This document shows positions 35,316-45,857 of a stretch of DNA of 64,000 bases, piece by piece. A model generated the notes under the pieces. That model ran no database searches, was not told where the DNA came from, and saw only the letters and a list, made by a program, of their open reading frames with translations. The DNA is from Cerrena zonata (taxonomy: Eukaryota; Basidiomycota; Agaricomycetes; Polyporales; Cerrenaceae): positions 1,426,001 to 1,490,000 of the forward strand of contig JASBNA010000006.1 of assembly GCA_038087015.1 (NCBI GenBank). Direction: 5' to 3'. Positions within the stretch are counted from its first letter, which is position 1. Each line of letters starts with the position of its first letter. Made by a program: the position numbers and the translations under genes.

Positions 35316-36847
35316 ATGTATTCTCTTGCCTGGCTCACTGCTACTACCGCCACTTTAGCCACATACATCATCATGGCGTCTTCACAATCAACAATCCCCG
35401 TATCGAAAGTCCTAATCTTTTCCGCCACTAGGGAATTTCGTCATGACTCCATACCTACTGCTATCGAGGCTATGAAGGCTAAAGGATCCCAGTATGGCAT
35501 TCAGTTCGATAATACTGAAGATAATACTTTATTCTCGGATGGTCGTATAGATCAGTACGACGCGTTAGTCTTTCTTTCTAATACGGGGGAAGGTATGTTT
35601 GAATTGAACCTTAACCTGTAGATGGCGAACTGAGCTGAGGCATGGTGGGATCTAGTGTTAGACGACGCCGGACAAGCTGCTTTCCAAAAGTATATCAACG
35701 ACGGGGGGAACTTTGTTGGCATACACTCGGCCTCGGACTGCCTCCGAAACTCAACTTTCTTCGAGAAGGAACTCGGTGCGTGCAGCTTACACACCTTCAA
35801 TGCGATCGTATCATTCCAATCTAACTGTCGTTTCGTCGTCCAGGGGCACACTTTGATTATCATCCAGAAATAACCAATGCGGTATGTAATACTCCAACTT
35901 ACATTGTACATCCTCTTCGGCACAGTCAGTACTACGTGCTATTTAATTTTACATGATGCACACGATGCGATAATCTCCTGAACAAAATATTAACTTAAAT
36001 CTAGACAGTAAACGTTCTGGACCACTCCCACCCTTTCACGAGCCAACTTCCAGATAGATGGGAGGTGTTTGATGAGATGTGAGCGTCCAACTCAACTTTC
36101 TGATTCTAGAACCCTTTGGCTTCTGACAATACCGTACATTGCTTGTATTGCTATCTCTACCTGCCCGCTCTATGTACAGGTACAATTTCAAATCGGATCC
36201 ACGAAGTGTGGGCGCGGTGGTAGTACTCTCAGCGGATGAGTCAACCTATACTGGTAAAAGAAATCTTCAAGGGTGTATTATGATCAAAACTAATACCACA
36301 TTGACTTCTTTCATTGTAGACCCCGGTCCACGCAACTTCAATCAAGGTACCCCACATCCCACAGCATGGTACCAAGAACACGGAGCAGGCGTTCAAGATG
36401 GTGGTGTTTCTGGTCGAAGCTTCTACACCAGTCTTGGTCATACCAACGAGACATGGAAGGTGAGTTGACATCTATCCATCTATGTATCTTAGTAATTGTC
36501 ACTTATGAATCCCCAATCAATGATTAGGATGAGATATATCTTTCCCATGTTATGGGAGGGATCTCCTGGGTCCTCCAATCTAACACGACAAGTTTTATCA
36601 ACTCAAGTGCGCTTGTAGGTTCAGGCACAGGATCTACCAGTACTTCCTCTTTGTCCCCGTCTTCGACAACAGGGACATCTCCTTCAGGGACTGATACGTA
36701 CGTAAACCAGAGTTACTCATCTTACCAGTATACTAACGTGAGGGATGTAGACCTTCGAACAATAACGCTAGTCCTAGTATTGCGTGGGTGTCAGCGCCCT
36801 TCTTACTGGCAGCTTTGGGCGCGACTCTCTCAGCCCTATCCCTCTGA
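35316..36847 (+). CDS. Secreted, probably GPI-anchored ThuA-like domain protein
   Basis: The exons join in frame from the ATG at 35316 to the TGA at 36845. The signal peptide is MYSLAWLTATTATLATYI. The ThuA-like (class I glutamine-amidotransferase-fold) domain follows, with KVLIFSATREFRHDSIPTAI, DQYDALVFLSNTGE, YINDGGNFVGIHSASDC, HSHPFTSQLPDRWEVFDE, PTAWYQEHGAG and GRSFYTSLGHTNETW. After the domain comes a Ser/Thr-rich stretch. A last exon supplies a Ser/Asn site and the hydrophobic tail VSAPFLLAALGATLSALSL, as in GPI-anchored proteins. ThuA-domain proteins are linked to sugar use in bacteria. The function of the secreted fungal form is not known, and it was assigned by domain only. Some motifs lie across splice junctions and support the exon model. 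Confidence 0.87.
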
Positions 36848-37665
36848 TGGACGTCTTTGGTTTACGATCAGTTGGCATGATACACTTTGAAAACTATGGT
36901 GACTTTTCTTCATGGACTCTCGGACTTTTGGATCTCTATCTCATGATCGCCTCGATGTATCGGACTCTGTCGTCCCAATGAATCATTTCGCAAACCTAAA
37001 CTGACGAAGCCCACTTGAGGCAAACCTAGTTGATACGGCAGTTGAGAGTTAACTCCGGAATGAATGACCATCCCTCGATCACAACCTAAACACTATCTCC
37101 TCTTCCACCACTGGCTCTTCAATGTATCTTCAGTCTCATTAATTACCATGACGCTTGTTCAATTTCCAGTACGTAATAACACTCGTCCCTCGTGAACACG
37201 TTTTGAACGGCAAACCGCGAGGCAGTGGCTCCGAATCATACTCAGATCATACCGTGTCCACCAGCATGCACAACATGCTGTTTTTTCCAATCGCTTAATC
37301 CCCACGCGAAAATGAGTGACCGAGGTGTGCAGTCTAATCTTTACTTCATGCCATCACTACCACTACCATCGCGACTTGGACGACGACGACGTTGTACATG
37401 ATCCTTCTTGTATTTCTGTATTTCTAAGACAAACACACTCACATCTGGGTCGACTCTGCCAGCCAACAACAAGTTGAACAACCTTATACTTACTCGAATT
37501 GCTTGCATTACTATCTAATCTCTGGTCTTCGTAATTTCCCTCGTCAATCCTAATCTCTACTGCGGCAATTATGCCAGCTTTCCCAACTCAGGGCTCCGAT
37601 CCCACTAATCCTAATCAGATCCCGATTCCGATCCTGCACCTCAACCTAGAGGCCGCTATGACAGC
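36848..37665. other. Intergenic sequence
   Basis: About 820 bp between the ThuA-like gene and a possible small gene. An ATG at 37318 with a donor at 37328 could form a tiny first exon for the next feature, joining at 37619. Otherwise nothing is recognised. Confidence 0.35.
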
Positions 37666-38004
37666 ATGCTCGAACGAGCATTCGCTCCTCCCAAAACGCC
37701 AGAAAGCTCTCCCAAACTCTCGCTGAAGGAGCTAAATCGACTCTCAGTAGCAACGGGGGCAGCAGCGTCCGAAGTTCACTCTGCGATCTCACCACCCGAG
37801 GTTCCCAAATCCCCTGCAGGCGGGTCCTTGGAACCTATTTGGGAGAAGGTGAGACAAGCGAAGGAGAAGAGATTGGCTGTGCTACCATCGAAGGTGAAGT
37901 CGCTAGAAGCCGTTGCTGAAGAGGGAGGAGCAGAAATAGCGACGAAGGGGGCGAAGGGAGACGAAGGGAAGGAGGATGTGAAGTCTATCATCCCACAGAT
38001 CTAA
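37666..38004 (+). CDS. Hypothetical disordered small protein
   Basis: This is a 112-codon frame with no recognised domain. It is proline-rich at the start (RAFAPPKTPESSPK). A charged helix (EPIWEKVRQAKEKRLAVLP) follows, and then a Glu/Lys/Gly-rich end. The frame is open further upstream to 37619 and reads PDSDPAPQPRGRYDSM. A CTAATCAG acceptor sits just before 37619, so a short first exon near 37318 (MSDR) is possible. Composition and the acceptor suggest a real gene, but no homology supports it. Confidence 0.4.
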   Translation: MLERAFAPPKTPESSPKLSLKELNRLSVATGAAASEVHSAISPPEVPKSPAGGSLEPIWEKVRQAKEKRLAVLPSKVKSLEAVAEEGGAEIATKGAKGDEGKEDVKSIIPQI

Positions 38005-40009
38005 GTAAGAAAGCAAAGCCGGAATCCAGGTGAGCAAGAAGCGGAAGATGGTAGGACGAGAAGCCTGATGTGCTCTAGAGTCTCATTCAAGGAATCCGAA
38101 GATGGTTCACAGGTTAGTGGAGTCATCGCGTTCAGAATCTGCTCAGAACCAAGAGAATGTAGGTTACGGCAACCATCGAGATGCATGGAGTCAAGCGGGA
38201 GGATATGCATGTTAGCTTCAGAGGGTCCCGAATAGTCGTATCGTGGTGCAAGACCCGAACGGTCGAAAAGCAGGAAGATGGAGTCCTCGTACGAGAGCGA
38301 TTCGAGAAGCAGTAGTCAGATCATCCAGCTACCAGACGGCACGAAGGTGAGTGGTGTCAAGGCACTAAGTTTGTGGCTCGGAGGGTATTTATGACAATCC
38401 TTGAAGTTCGAAGACATCAAGGCTGCGCGAGATGGCAGACGTCTGATGGTGACCTATCCAACAATTCGGTCCTCGCGACTGCCGACAGATGATTCTGCTG
38501 TGAGTCTTGTTTTGCTTTTGAGCGGATGTAAATGGTCGCTTACTTGAAGATTCGAAATGCAGACCGTGGTTTCAGCTCATGATGACGCAGAAACTGAGTT
38601 TTTCACTTGCTTGGACGTAGCATGAGGGATATTACTAAGGCTGAGCGCTGAACCCTGAAACACGATATTTAATTATTATAATTGAGGAGCCTTTGGAGAG
38701 AACAGACTTTGCGTACCAATTGTGTCGATAGCCTTAAAAGCGACGTGACTTTAACAGCTAGTGAAATTTTGAGGTCAATCAGATGTTCATGAAGATGATT
38801 GAATTTTTTGGAGGGAAGTCTTATTGATCTTGTATTTGTAACGTAACCTAACAGATAACAAATAATATTATCAAGGACCGATAAGTCTATGGTCTATGGT
38901 CGGAGCAGCGCATTTTATGTTCAAATTATGCATATGCTAATCTAGATGACAAGTAACTTGAGGTTAGAGCCGGTTTCAATGTAAGAGGCAGTCCAAGTAC
39001 TGATTAGCCACCTATCCGGAATGCACGAAGTTGCTAAAAGGCATTGCGGGTGCAGTGCTAAGAACGTATAGAAATTTTAACACTTCGTTCAGTTTCACGT
39101 CATCGGTGCTGGTCTCCATGGATCGAGACCGGGCTGCAATAGTGAGACATCGTGTCTATGGCACGCCACTCGTCGCTCGTAGTTGCCCAGTTACAGTAGA
39201 AGTCGGTCCATAATCTAAATAGATCGCAGGAAAACATAGGATCCAAGTACGCAGAAGATTGGCCCAAATGCATGATGGCATTCAAGCCTAGCTATCACAC
39301 TGATCTGCTGCAAGATGCAAGTGCCGCGTGATACGCAAACTCGCGTGTTCTAGTAGCCAGAACATCAACAGACATTTCAGTTGAGGGATAGCCGAATCTC
39401 TGTCGAGAGCTAGAACCGCGAAATGTCAGACAGAGGAACTTCCATTGCGGTATGTTTCGGGAACAACCCGGAGGCATGGTCAGGTTCAGGTCCCAAGGAC
39501 TGCACATGTTGCAGACTAATGACACCGATCAAAATCAGGATGTTGATGTACCAGTAGATTGAGTGTGATGTATCTCGGTCAGATGTCACTGACATCACCC
39601 CTGCGCTGTCATCGCGAATAGGACATGAGCTATACACGATATATGGATGTCCATCATCCAGTGGGAAAACGAGTTTCAAAGATACACTGGATTGCAGCGA
39701 CAGGTCCGAGTGTTCCCCTTTCGATGAGCAGATGTCACAGTCCCAGCGACAGATGATCTGCCAATTATACGAGGTTCTTGGAAGAGTGTCGATAATGATA
39801 TAAACCGATGGTGTAGACTAGGTTTTACCTACATACTATTCCCTGAGCCCGTCCACGTAAAAGAGGGCAGCACGAGCTATATTGCAATTTGAGCGATATA
39901 GGAGATAAAGGTTGGATAAACTAACGATTACGACAGCCACCGGGAGTGTTTGCTGCTGTTTGGTGTCTGATCTGTTCGCTGTGCCAAGGACGAGCGCCGC
40001 ACCCACTCT
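38005..40009. other. Long intergenic region
   Basis: 2.0 kb with no supported gene. A minus-strand frame at 39410-39679 reads somewhat like protein but has no domain, no splice context and no neighbour that would explain it. No repeat copies of the other families in this window were recognised here. Confidence 0.4.
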
Positions 40010-40104
40010 TCCCTCAGGATCTCACTCCTCCGAGTCCACCTCTTCCTTCTTCCCGTTTCCCCTTTTCTTTCTTTAATCCCCACAACTCGCCAGGTCAAGC
40101 TACA
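40010..40104 (+). promoter_or_regulatory. CT-rich leader of the Ras gene
   Basis: A pyrimidine-rich block just before the ATG at 40105 (for example CCTCTTCCTTCTTCCCGTTT) is typical of core promoters and leaders of steadily expressed fungal genes. Confidence 0.5.
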
Positions 40105-41175
40105 ATGTCTAGAGTAAGCAGCCCGACCGCTAGAAACACCAGCGGAACGCTAATTCCACGTCGTCGTGATTAGGCCCAGTTCTTGAGAGAGTACAAACTC
40201 GTGGTTGTCGGTGGTGGTGGTAAGTGTAACTACCCTCGGACATTAAAGCACTGTCCTAACATTCGCCTGAAGGTGTCGGAAAGTCGTGCCTGACTATCCA
40301 GTTCATCCAGAGTCACTTCGTGGAAGAGTACGACCCTACTATCGAGGGTGGGTAATTATCACTTTCGTAACGACTCCCATCATGTTTACGAATTCGCTCT
40401 CCGCCATTCCCCAGACTCGTACAGGAAGCAGTGCGTCATTGACGACGAGGTTGCCCTGCTCGACGTCCTCGATACTGCGGGTCAAGAAGAATACGGGTAC
40501 GCTTATTGCTTACTTGCTTATTGTATTCACATTCTGAGTCGACCCGAACAGTGCCATGCGTGAGCAGTATATGCGCACCGGAGAAGGTTTCCTTTTGGTG
40601 TATTCTATCACCTCTCGGAACTCCTTCGAGGAAATCAGTACATTCCACCAGCAAATCCTCCGGGTGAAGGACCAAGATTCATTCCCCGTGATTGTCGTTG
40701 CCAACAAGTGTGACCTCGAGTACGAACGTCAAGTTGGCATGAATGGTAAGTGTTGTTTCTTCCTCCGCACTCTCACATTCTACTTCGGAGGATTTTTTTG
40801 ACTAACACGTGTTTACAGAGGGCCGTGACCTCGCCAAGCACTTCGGGTGCAAGTTTATCGAGACGTCCGCCAAACAACGGATTAACGTCGACGAGGCGTT
40901 CACTAACTTGGTCCGTGAGATCAGGAAGTACAACAAGGTATGTTTTAGGGCCTTCTCATTATCGTTATTGTCTGTGCTTGTGTCTCCCTTTGTTTTTATC
41001 TCCGCTTCTCTCTTCACAACACTCTTCTAATCACACACTTTTTGTACAGGAGCAACAAACCGGCCGCCCCGGTGTCCAATCCAATGCTCCTTCTCAACCT
41101 GGTCAGTATGGCAGTGGATCAGGTCCCCACGATGATGGTGCAGGAAGCTGCTGCGGAGGTTGCGTTGTTGCATAG
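40105..41175 (+). CDS. RAS1: Ras GTPase (Ras1-type)
   Basis: This small GTPase controls growth, mating and cAMP/MAPK signalling from the inner face of the plasma membrane. Seven exons (40105-40113, 40174-40219, 40273-40347, 40415-40496, 40552-40745, 40819-40937, 41050-41175) give 216 aa. The first coding exon is only 9 nt (Met-Ser-Arg). The motifs are canonical: [18 protein letters not shown] (P-loop), [11 protein letters not shown] (effector), LDTAGQEEY (switch II with the Gln), VANKCDLE (NKxD) and ETSAK. The hypervariable tail ends CCGGCVVA. Its CaaX box (CVVA) predicts prenylation and the preceding Cys pair predicts palmitoylation. A Gly replaces the Ala of human VVGAGG, as is usual in fungi. 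The copy is intact, and a piece of its 3' flank is duplicated at about 45372-45524. Confidence 0.96.
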
Positions 41176-42587
41176 ATACGCTTACCACCTCCCACTCATC
41201 CGCCCTTCCGTCTTTAAATTCACTCCTGCACTTCCGACTTCTCCATCCACCCGCCCACTCAAACCAGTCCCCATTATCTGTTACTATTTGGTTCACGGCG
41301 TGTTTCATCTCTTGCTTTCTTCAACTACACTCAGCTTTGTGCTCTATTCCCGCTTGTACCATACAACACTTCTCTTCTTCTTTTCTTTCCCGCCTCTTTT
41401 TCAATACCTAGTTCTCGGTCCCCCGGTCCCCATCCGTCCCCGTGCCCGTTTTTGTGTCGACTGCCCATTCATCCCCGAGTCGAGTCGTTCAGTTCGTTCA
41501 TTACCTCCCCACCTGCACCCCCTGCCCTTTCCTCTCGCCGTTTGGATTGGAATCAATTTGGAAAATTATAGAATGCGCCTCTCGCTTATCCTTGCATATA
41601 CATAAAACCTTTTATAAAGCTTCCCTTTATATCTCAGTATGCCCATTGCGTTTTATTCTGAAGTTTGCATGGACGAGTGAGTTCTTAGGATGTTGGGAAA
41701 CACGGATGTTCGTCCCGCTTGAGTACAGTATATCTACCTGAGTGTCCAAGCTGCAAGTATGAGACTATTTGAGTCAGACTATTTATTTTTAGTATATATA
41801 ATAGAGCAAAAACAACCGTGAATAATCGATCAAAACTAGTACAGTACTATCATACCCGGTGAGTTTGAACGCTCCCCACTGGTACGCCTCGGGTTCTATC
41901 CAAACTCAATATTTTTTCACCATTCTTTCACTGTTGTATAGCTGTTCGTCTTGGCAATAAGTCCCAAAAGTCTTCTGAAAAAAAGGAAGGGAACTGAATG
42001 CCTCGGCACGATTTTGATGTGGAGGGCTCGAAAGTGGTAGAGTTTGAACGCGAGGTCACGTCGGCATCTATCGGCATGCACCTTTGTTAAGCATAACTTG
42101 GCAAGTTTGACAAGAGCGTGTGAACGCAATTGTAGTAGCTCATGTCACATTTGCATGAACACTCGGAAGATAAGTTAACTCTACTCTGACCTCTACTGTA
42201 ATCGTAGAATCAGACTACTAGAGTATGCTATAAATATATATTTCTATCTTATCTGCCCATTTGAGGAGGATCCGTCGAGGCATTCGCCAGCGATCTACTA
42301 AGATCTGCTTGAAGATGAGGCTGCATATCAGCATATTGTCCTCTGGCAGATGCAATTCTGGACGGTTTCGTCTGAAAATTGGAAGAATGCATGTAGTAGT
42401 ATATAGCTACAATATCCTACCATACTGGATTTTAATTCTGAGTGGAAAGTGCCTAACCCATAGAGTTTGAACAAAACGGCGTCTGTCAAACTCACCAGGT
42501 ATGATAGTAAGTTACAAAAAACAAACGTTACAATCAGATTGTCGTGGTCACTATGAAACGGTACTATACTTATTGGAGCTGGTAGTC
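41176..42587. other. 3' flank of Ras
   Basis: 1.4 kb between the Ras stop and the stop of the convergent zinc-finger gene. 41196-41350 is the source of the duplicated piece at 45372-45524 and is probably Ras 3' UTR. Nothing else is recognised. Confidence 0.45.
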
Positions 42588-44675
42588 CTACTCGTTGTGC
42601 CCGGTGTACATCGCCAGTAAAACGCCTATACCCTCGGCGAACCCTTCAAGGTATTTGTCGGGGAAATAATCTTCACCCAGTGAAGTGCCAGCGTTCAAGT
42701 TCATATAGTCCTGCTGGGGATCGTCACTGGTTTGTGTCATGTCTGATAGAACAATGTTAGCCTGAAAGGCATCGTCTAGCCGAGTTGGCTCTGGCGCCGA
42801 ACGGCAGGACTCATTCCATTCGTAATCACCAAATTCAGTATTTGTAATGCCCAAGTTGGATTCAAATCGAGTTTCAACTTGTGAGGGACAAGTGGTATTG
42901 ACAGCGGCTGGCATGGAAGACGAGGGAGTGTCCTGGGATTCGAATGGACAGCGCGATGGTATATGTTCCAGTCCGATGTGTTTGAACTTTTCAATCAGCA
43001 TTAAGTTTTCATCCCTGTTCCGCCAGTATGCAATGCCGTCGATGAAGGTAAACTTATCTCTCTGCTGTTCAAAATCGGCGCCGGTCATTGTCTTTCTGAG
43101 GTTCCGCGTTTAAAAGTAAGTAGGGGGTTTAGATATATAACGTGCCCTCTTACTCATGTATATTTTGCATATGTGCCTTCAGGTTCGACTTCTGGGGTGA
43201 CCAGTATTGGCATTTCGTGTCAACACAGGGGCAAAACCAAACACTAATAGCATGTTATGTCACTAAAATGATCCAGTAACAGAATAAATACGGAACTTAC
43301 TATGCAAGCCAGGTGACATCAGTTCTTGTGCTTGGATACATCGAAAAGAGATGCTCCAGAATCTTCTTCTTGTCAGTAAACTTGACCGGGCTGTTAGGAT
43401 CAAAAAGGCCTTTTGCTACTAGTAGTCGGCTAAGGGGCTTGGAGAAATGATGCATTTTGCATAAATGTCAGATACAAAGTATGCCACTTACGTCTTTCTC
43501 GATAACCAGAGTACAGCGCTGAGCGGAACTTATCCTTTGGGGATGAGCTTGACGTGTGTTAGCCTGCGTCGCGTCATGGCCAAGGCGTGTACTCGGGGTA
43601 CTGGTTTCTTCAGGTTCGTAAATTTCGGTTGTGGACTCAACAGCTTCATATGTTTGACCATTAGCCACCCGATATACGGTCATGCAGCCAGGGCCAGTGC
43701 TTAGTATTATAGGCTAATTCAGGTATTGACGACTTTTGATAATGAGACTTTGCTTACCATTGAATATAGGTATTGCGGTGACGATTGTAGGCACCGCAGT
43801 TTGGACAGTGGTCGCGGTAATGGGAACTCTTCCTCAGTATCACGTTCATATTGATTCTCGATTCTGGCTCAACGGTACCATCACATATCACTCTAGTGAC
43901 AGTTGTGTCGGTTTCCATAGTTATCTCGTAGCCATTGCGTAGGATAAAGGAGAGCTTCTCCGGACGCCCCCTGAAGAGCCCACGAATAAAGTCGTCGAAC
44001 GCCTTTGAAAATCTTGATTATCGTAACGACTGAGAATAAATATAATATCGACACACCTGTTGACTCTGCAGGAACTCCATTCGAACCCATATATTGTCGT
44101 TTCCAAGAAAATCTGTGAGGAAGACATGGTGTGATTTTGGGTGACGCGGAATATTGCTCTCTATCCGATGGACAGTGGCGCTGACAGTTAGCGTAATCAA
44201 CGTCTAGCGCGACATGTAGTATACTGACAGTATATAGTACTTACAAGGTGTATGCGGAGAACATTTGGGTCATGAAGGTACTCTCAGACGAGAGGCTCTC
44301 CCGTAGCTCCTTGAATTGAGGGCTAGACAAGAAGCTAAACCAGAGTCGTTGTATGAACCTTTGAATCGTAGAACGTCTACTTGAACGCTCTACTTTGTTT
44401 CGGAATTTCTCTAAAAGCGAAGTAGACCTCGCCAGCGCACCATTTATAGCTGTTTTAGCCTCAGGTGGTAGACTTTGTGTCGCAGGTGTGTCAATGATGC
44501 ACCGGAGGCACACCAAACCACCAATGTAGTCGTCGATGAAGGTAGATAACGCCTTCATCCTGTTGTGGAAAGCGATGTTCTTGACAACTATGTCTTGAAT
44601 AATCATCGCAATCTGAATCAAGGTGACGATGTCTCCGAAGGAGCCGAAGGCCAGTTGAGCAACGGGAACTGGCAT
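42588..44675 (-). CDS. Fungal ubiquitin-like-domain protein with C-terminal C2H2-like zinc finger
   Basis: The N-terminal part (from MPVPVAQLAFGSFGDIVTLI, ATG 44675) and the segment HHVFLTDFLGNDNIWVRMEF..AFDDFIRGLF..RPEKLSFIL resemble fungal proteins with a ubiquitin-like domain after a GSFGDI helix. A cysteine pair (DHCPNCGAYNRHR) follows. Later exons encode LFDPNSPVKFTDKKKILEHL, a zinc finger C-x6-C-x12-H-x4-H (from FCPCVDTKCQYW to NIH), and a tail with EQQRDKFTFIDGIAYWRNRD that ends at 42588. One junction is unresolved. The exon ending at 44246 (donor GTAAGT, phase 2) does not join the next exon at about 44206 in frame, so a non-standard splice or an indel is present there. The paralog 45858-46995 shares the zinc finger and tail but not the ubiquitin-like part. 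Role unknown. Confidence 0.65.
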
Positions 44676-44949
44676 GATTGCTGGGTCGAGTGAAGAAAGT
44701 GCGTCGCAGTTGAACTGGAGGCATGGCCGCAGTGTCATTTATACTAATGTTATCGCAGTAAAGTGAGTATTAACTCCGCACACCAGCCACGGGACCGCCC
44801 TGTACCATTGAGAGGTATTGAACCTTATTCACCTGGCATTTGACCGTCGCCGTTGAAGTCGCTGACCTGTGCTACCAAATTACATTCCTGTTACAGCCCC
44901 CAGATACAATGGGTGACAGTAATCACATATCGAAGTGGTTCTCGAGCTA

Positions 44950-45367
44950 AGCTGTGGCCGTCAGGTGTCATTTGGATGGTTGGTGTACGTAATGGGCCTT
45001 GTTGCAACCGTGGAGTAGAAGTATAGCGACTGGAGAGAGGCGATAGAGCACCCTCAATTGACTCAGTGCTATATGCGGACACGGTTCCCGGGGTGAGAGG
45101 GGTAGCAGGCAACAGCAGACTTTGACGCCTTAAGTTCTCCATTGACCTGGAGCGACGACGATAGGATTTGTTACGTTGAGCATTAGCACTTTTCAAAGTG
45201 GCAACAGCGAGGGCAGACATTCAAGTTTCGCTTGTTGGACGCTCAGAGGCAGACCTCTGGTGACCAGCGGAACGAATATTCTCGACTTGAGACGTACGTC
45301 TGACCAAGTTACCCGGGCCCATATGCTTAATAAGCTACTGACATCGCTTGAGGAAGAACTGTAAGAG
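44950..45367 (-). pseudogene. Broken copy of the 3' end of the Git3-like receptor gene
   Basis: The reading MSALAVATLKSANAQRNKSY, then RRRSRSMEN and TVSAYSTESIEGALSPLSSR, matches the C-terminal tail of the receptor gene at 48654-51046. Homology starts at the parent's stop region (48661) and runs to about parent 49115. The copy has lost an internal piece of about 45 bp (parent 49040-49085). The membrane domain is not present and no start belongs to it, so it is a non-functional fragment. Confidence 0.88.
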
Positions 45368-45371
45368 CTCT

Positions 45372-45524
45372 CACCCATCCCCCCTTCCGCTTCTAGTACT
45401 AAGTTCACTCCTGCACTTCCGACTCAAACCAGTCCCCATTATCTGTTAGTACTATTTAGTCTATGGCGTGTTTCACCTCTTGCTTTCTTCAATCTCACTC
45501 AGCTTTGTGCTCTATTCCTAAGAA
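45372..45524. repeat. Duplicated piece of the Ras 3' flank
   Basis: The matches CCCCATTATCTGTTA, CGTGTTTCACCTCTTGCTTT and CTCAGCTTTGTGCTCTATTC correspond in order to 41196-41350 downstream of Ras. The block lies directly next to the receptor fragment, showing a composite rearrangement. Confidence 0.85.
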
Positions 45525-45857
45525 TGCCACTCCCTATCCTCGTCCCGCTTTCGTACTCAGTATTCAAGTGCTCAAGCTTCAAGTGCTCGAGTAGGACTAC
45601 TCGAGAGTGCGTGGAAATTGTGACGAATCCTGTAAGGTTCATGGTCTTCGGTATGTTTCTGGGGTATATTAGATTTTTTATAACAAATAATATTGTCGAG
45701 TGTGTATGCTGTATGGCAATTTCCAGCAAATAAAGCAACATACACAGCCGTGAAGGGTGAAATAAAAAGTACAGTACAAAAAATCTACGGATATTGCGAT
45801 AACTCTATTCTCAAGCAGGGTCGTCGTGGTCATTACTAATACATCACAGTAGTTACT
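45525..45857. other. Diverged duplicate of the flank between Ras and the zinc-finger gene
   Basis: Weak collinear matches to 41700-42587 (TCGTCCCGCTT, GTACAGTAC, GTCGTGGTCA) indicate that the duplication continues from the Ras flank into the zinc-finger gene. No gene is present. Confidence 0.45.

Noticed and set aside
39410..39679. Minus-strand 89-codon frame
   Set aside because: It reads partly like protein but has no recognised family, and no joined exon was found.
43893..44127. Alternative frame in the ubiquitin-like gene
   Set aside because: It ends early and conflicts with the exon reading AFDDFIRGLF and DHCPNCG that matches the family.
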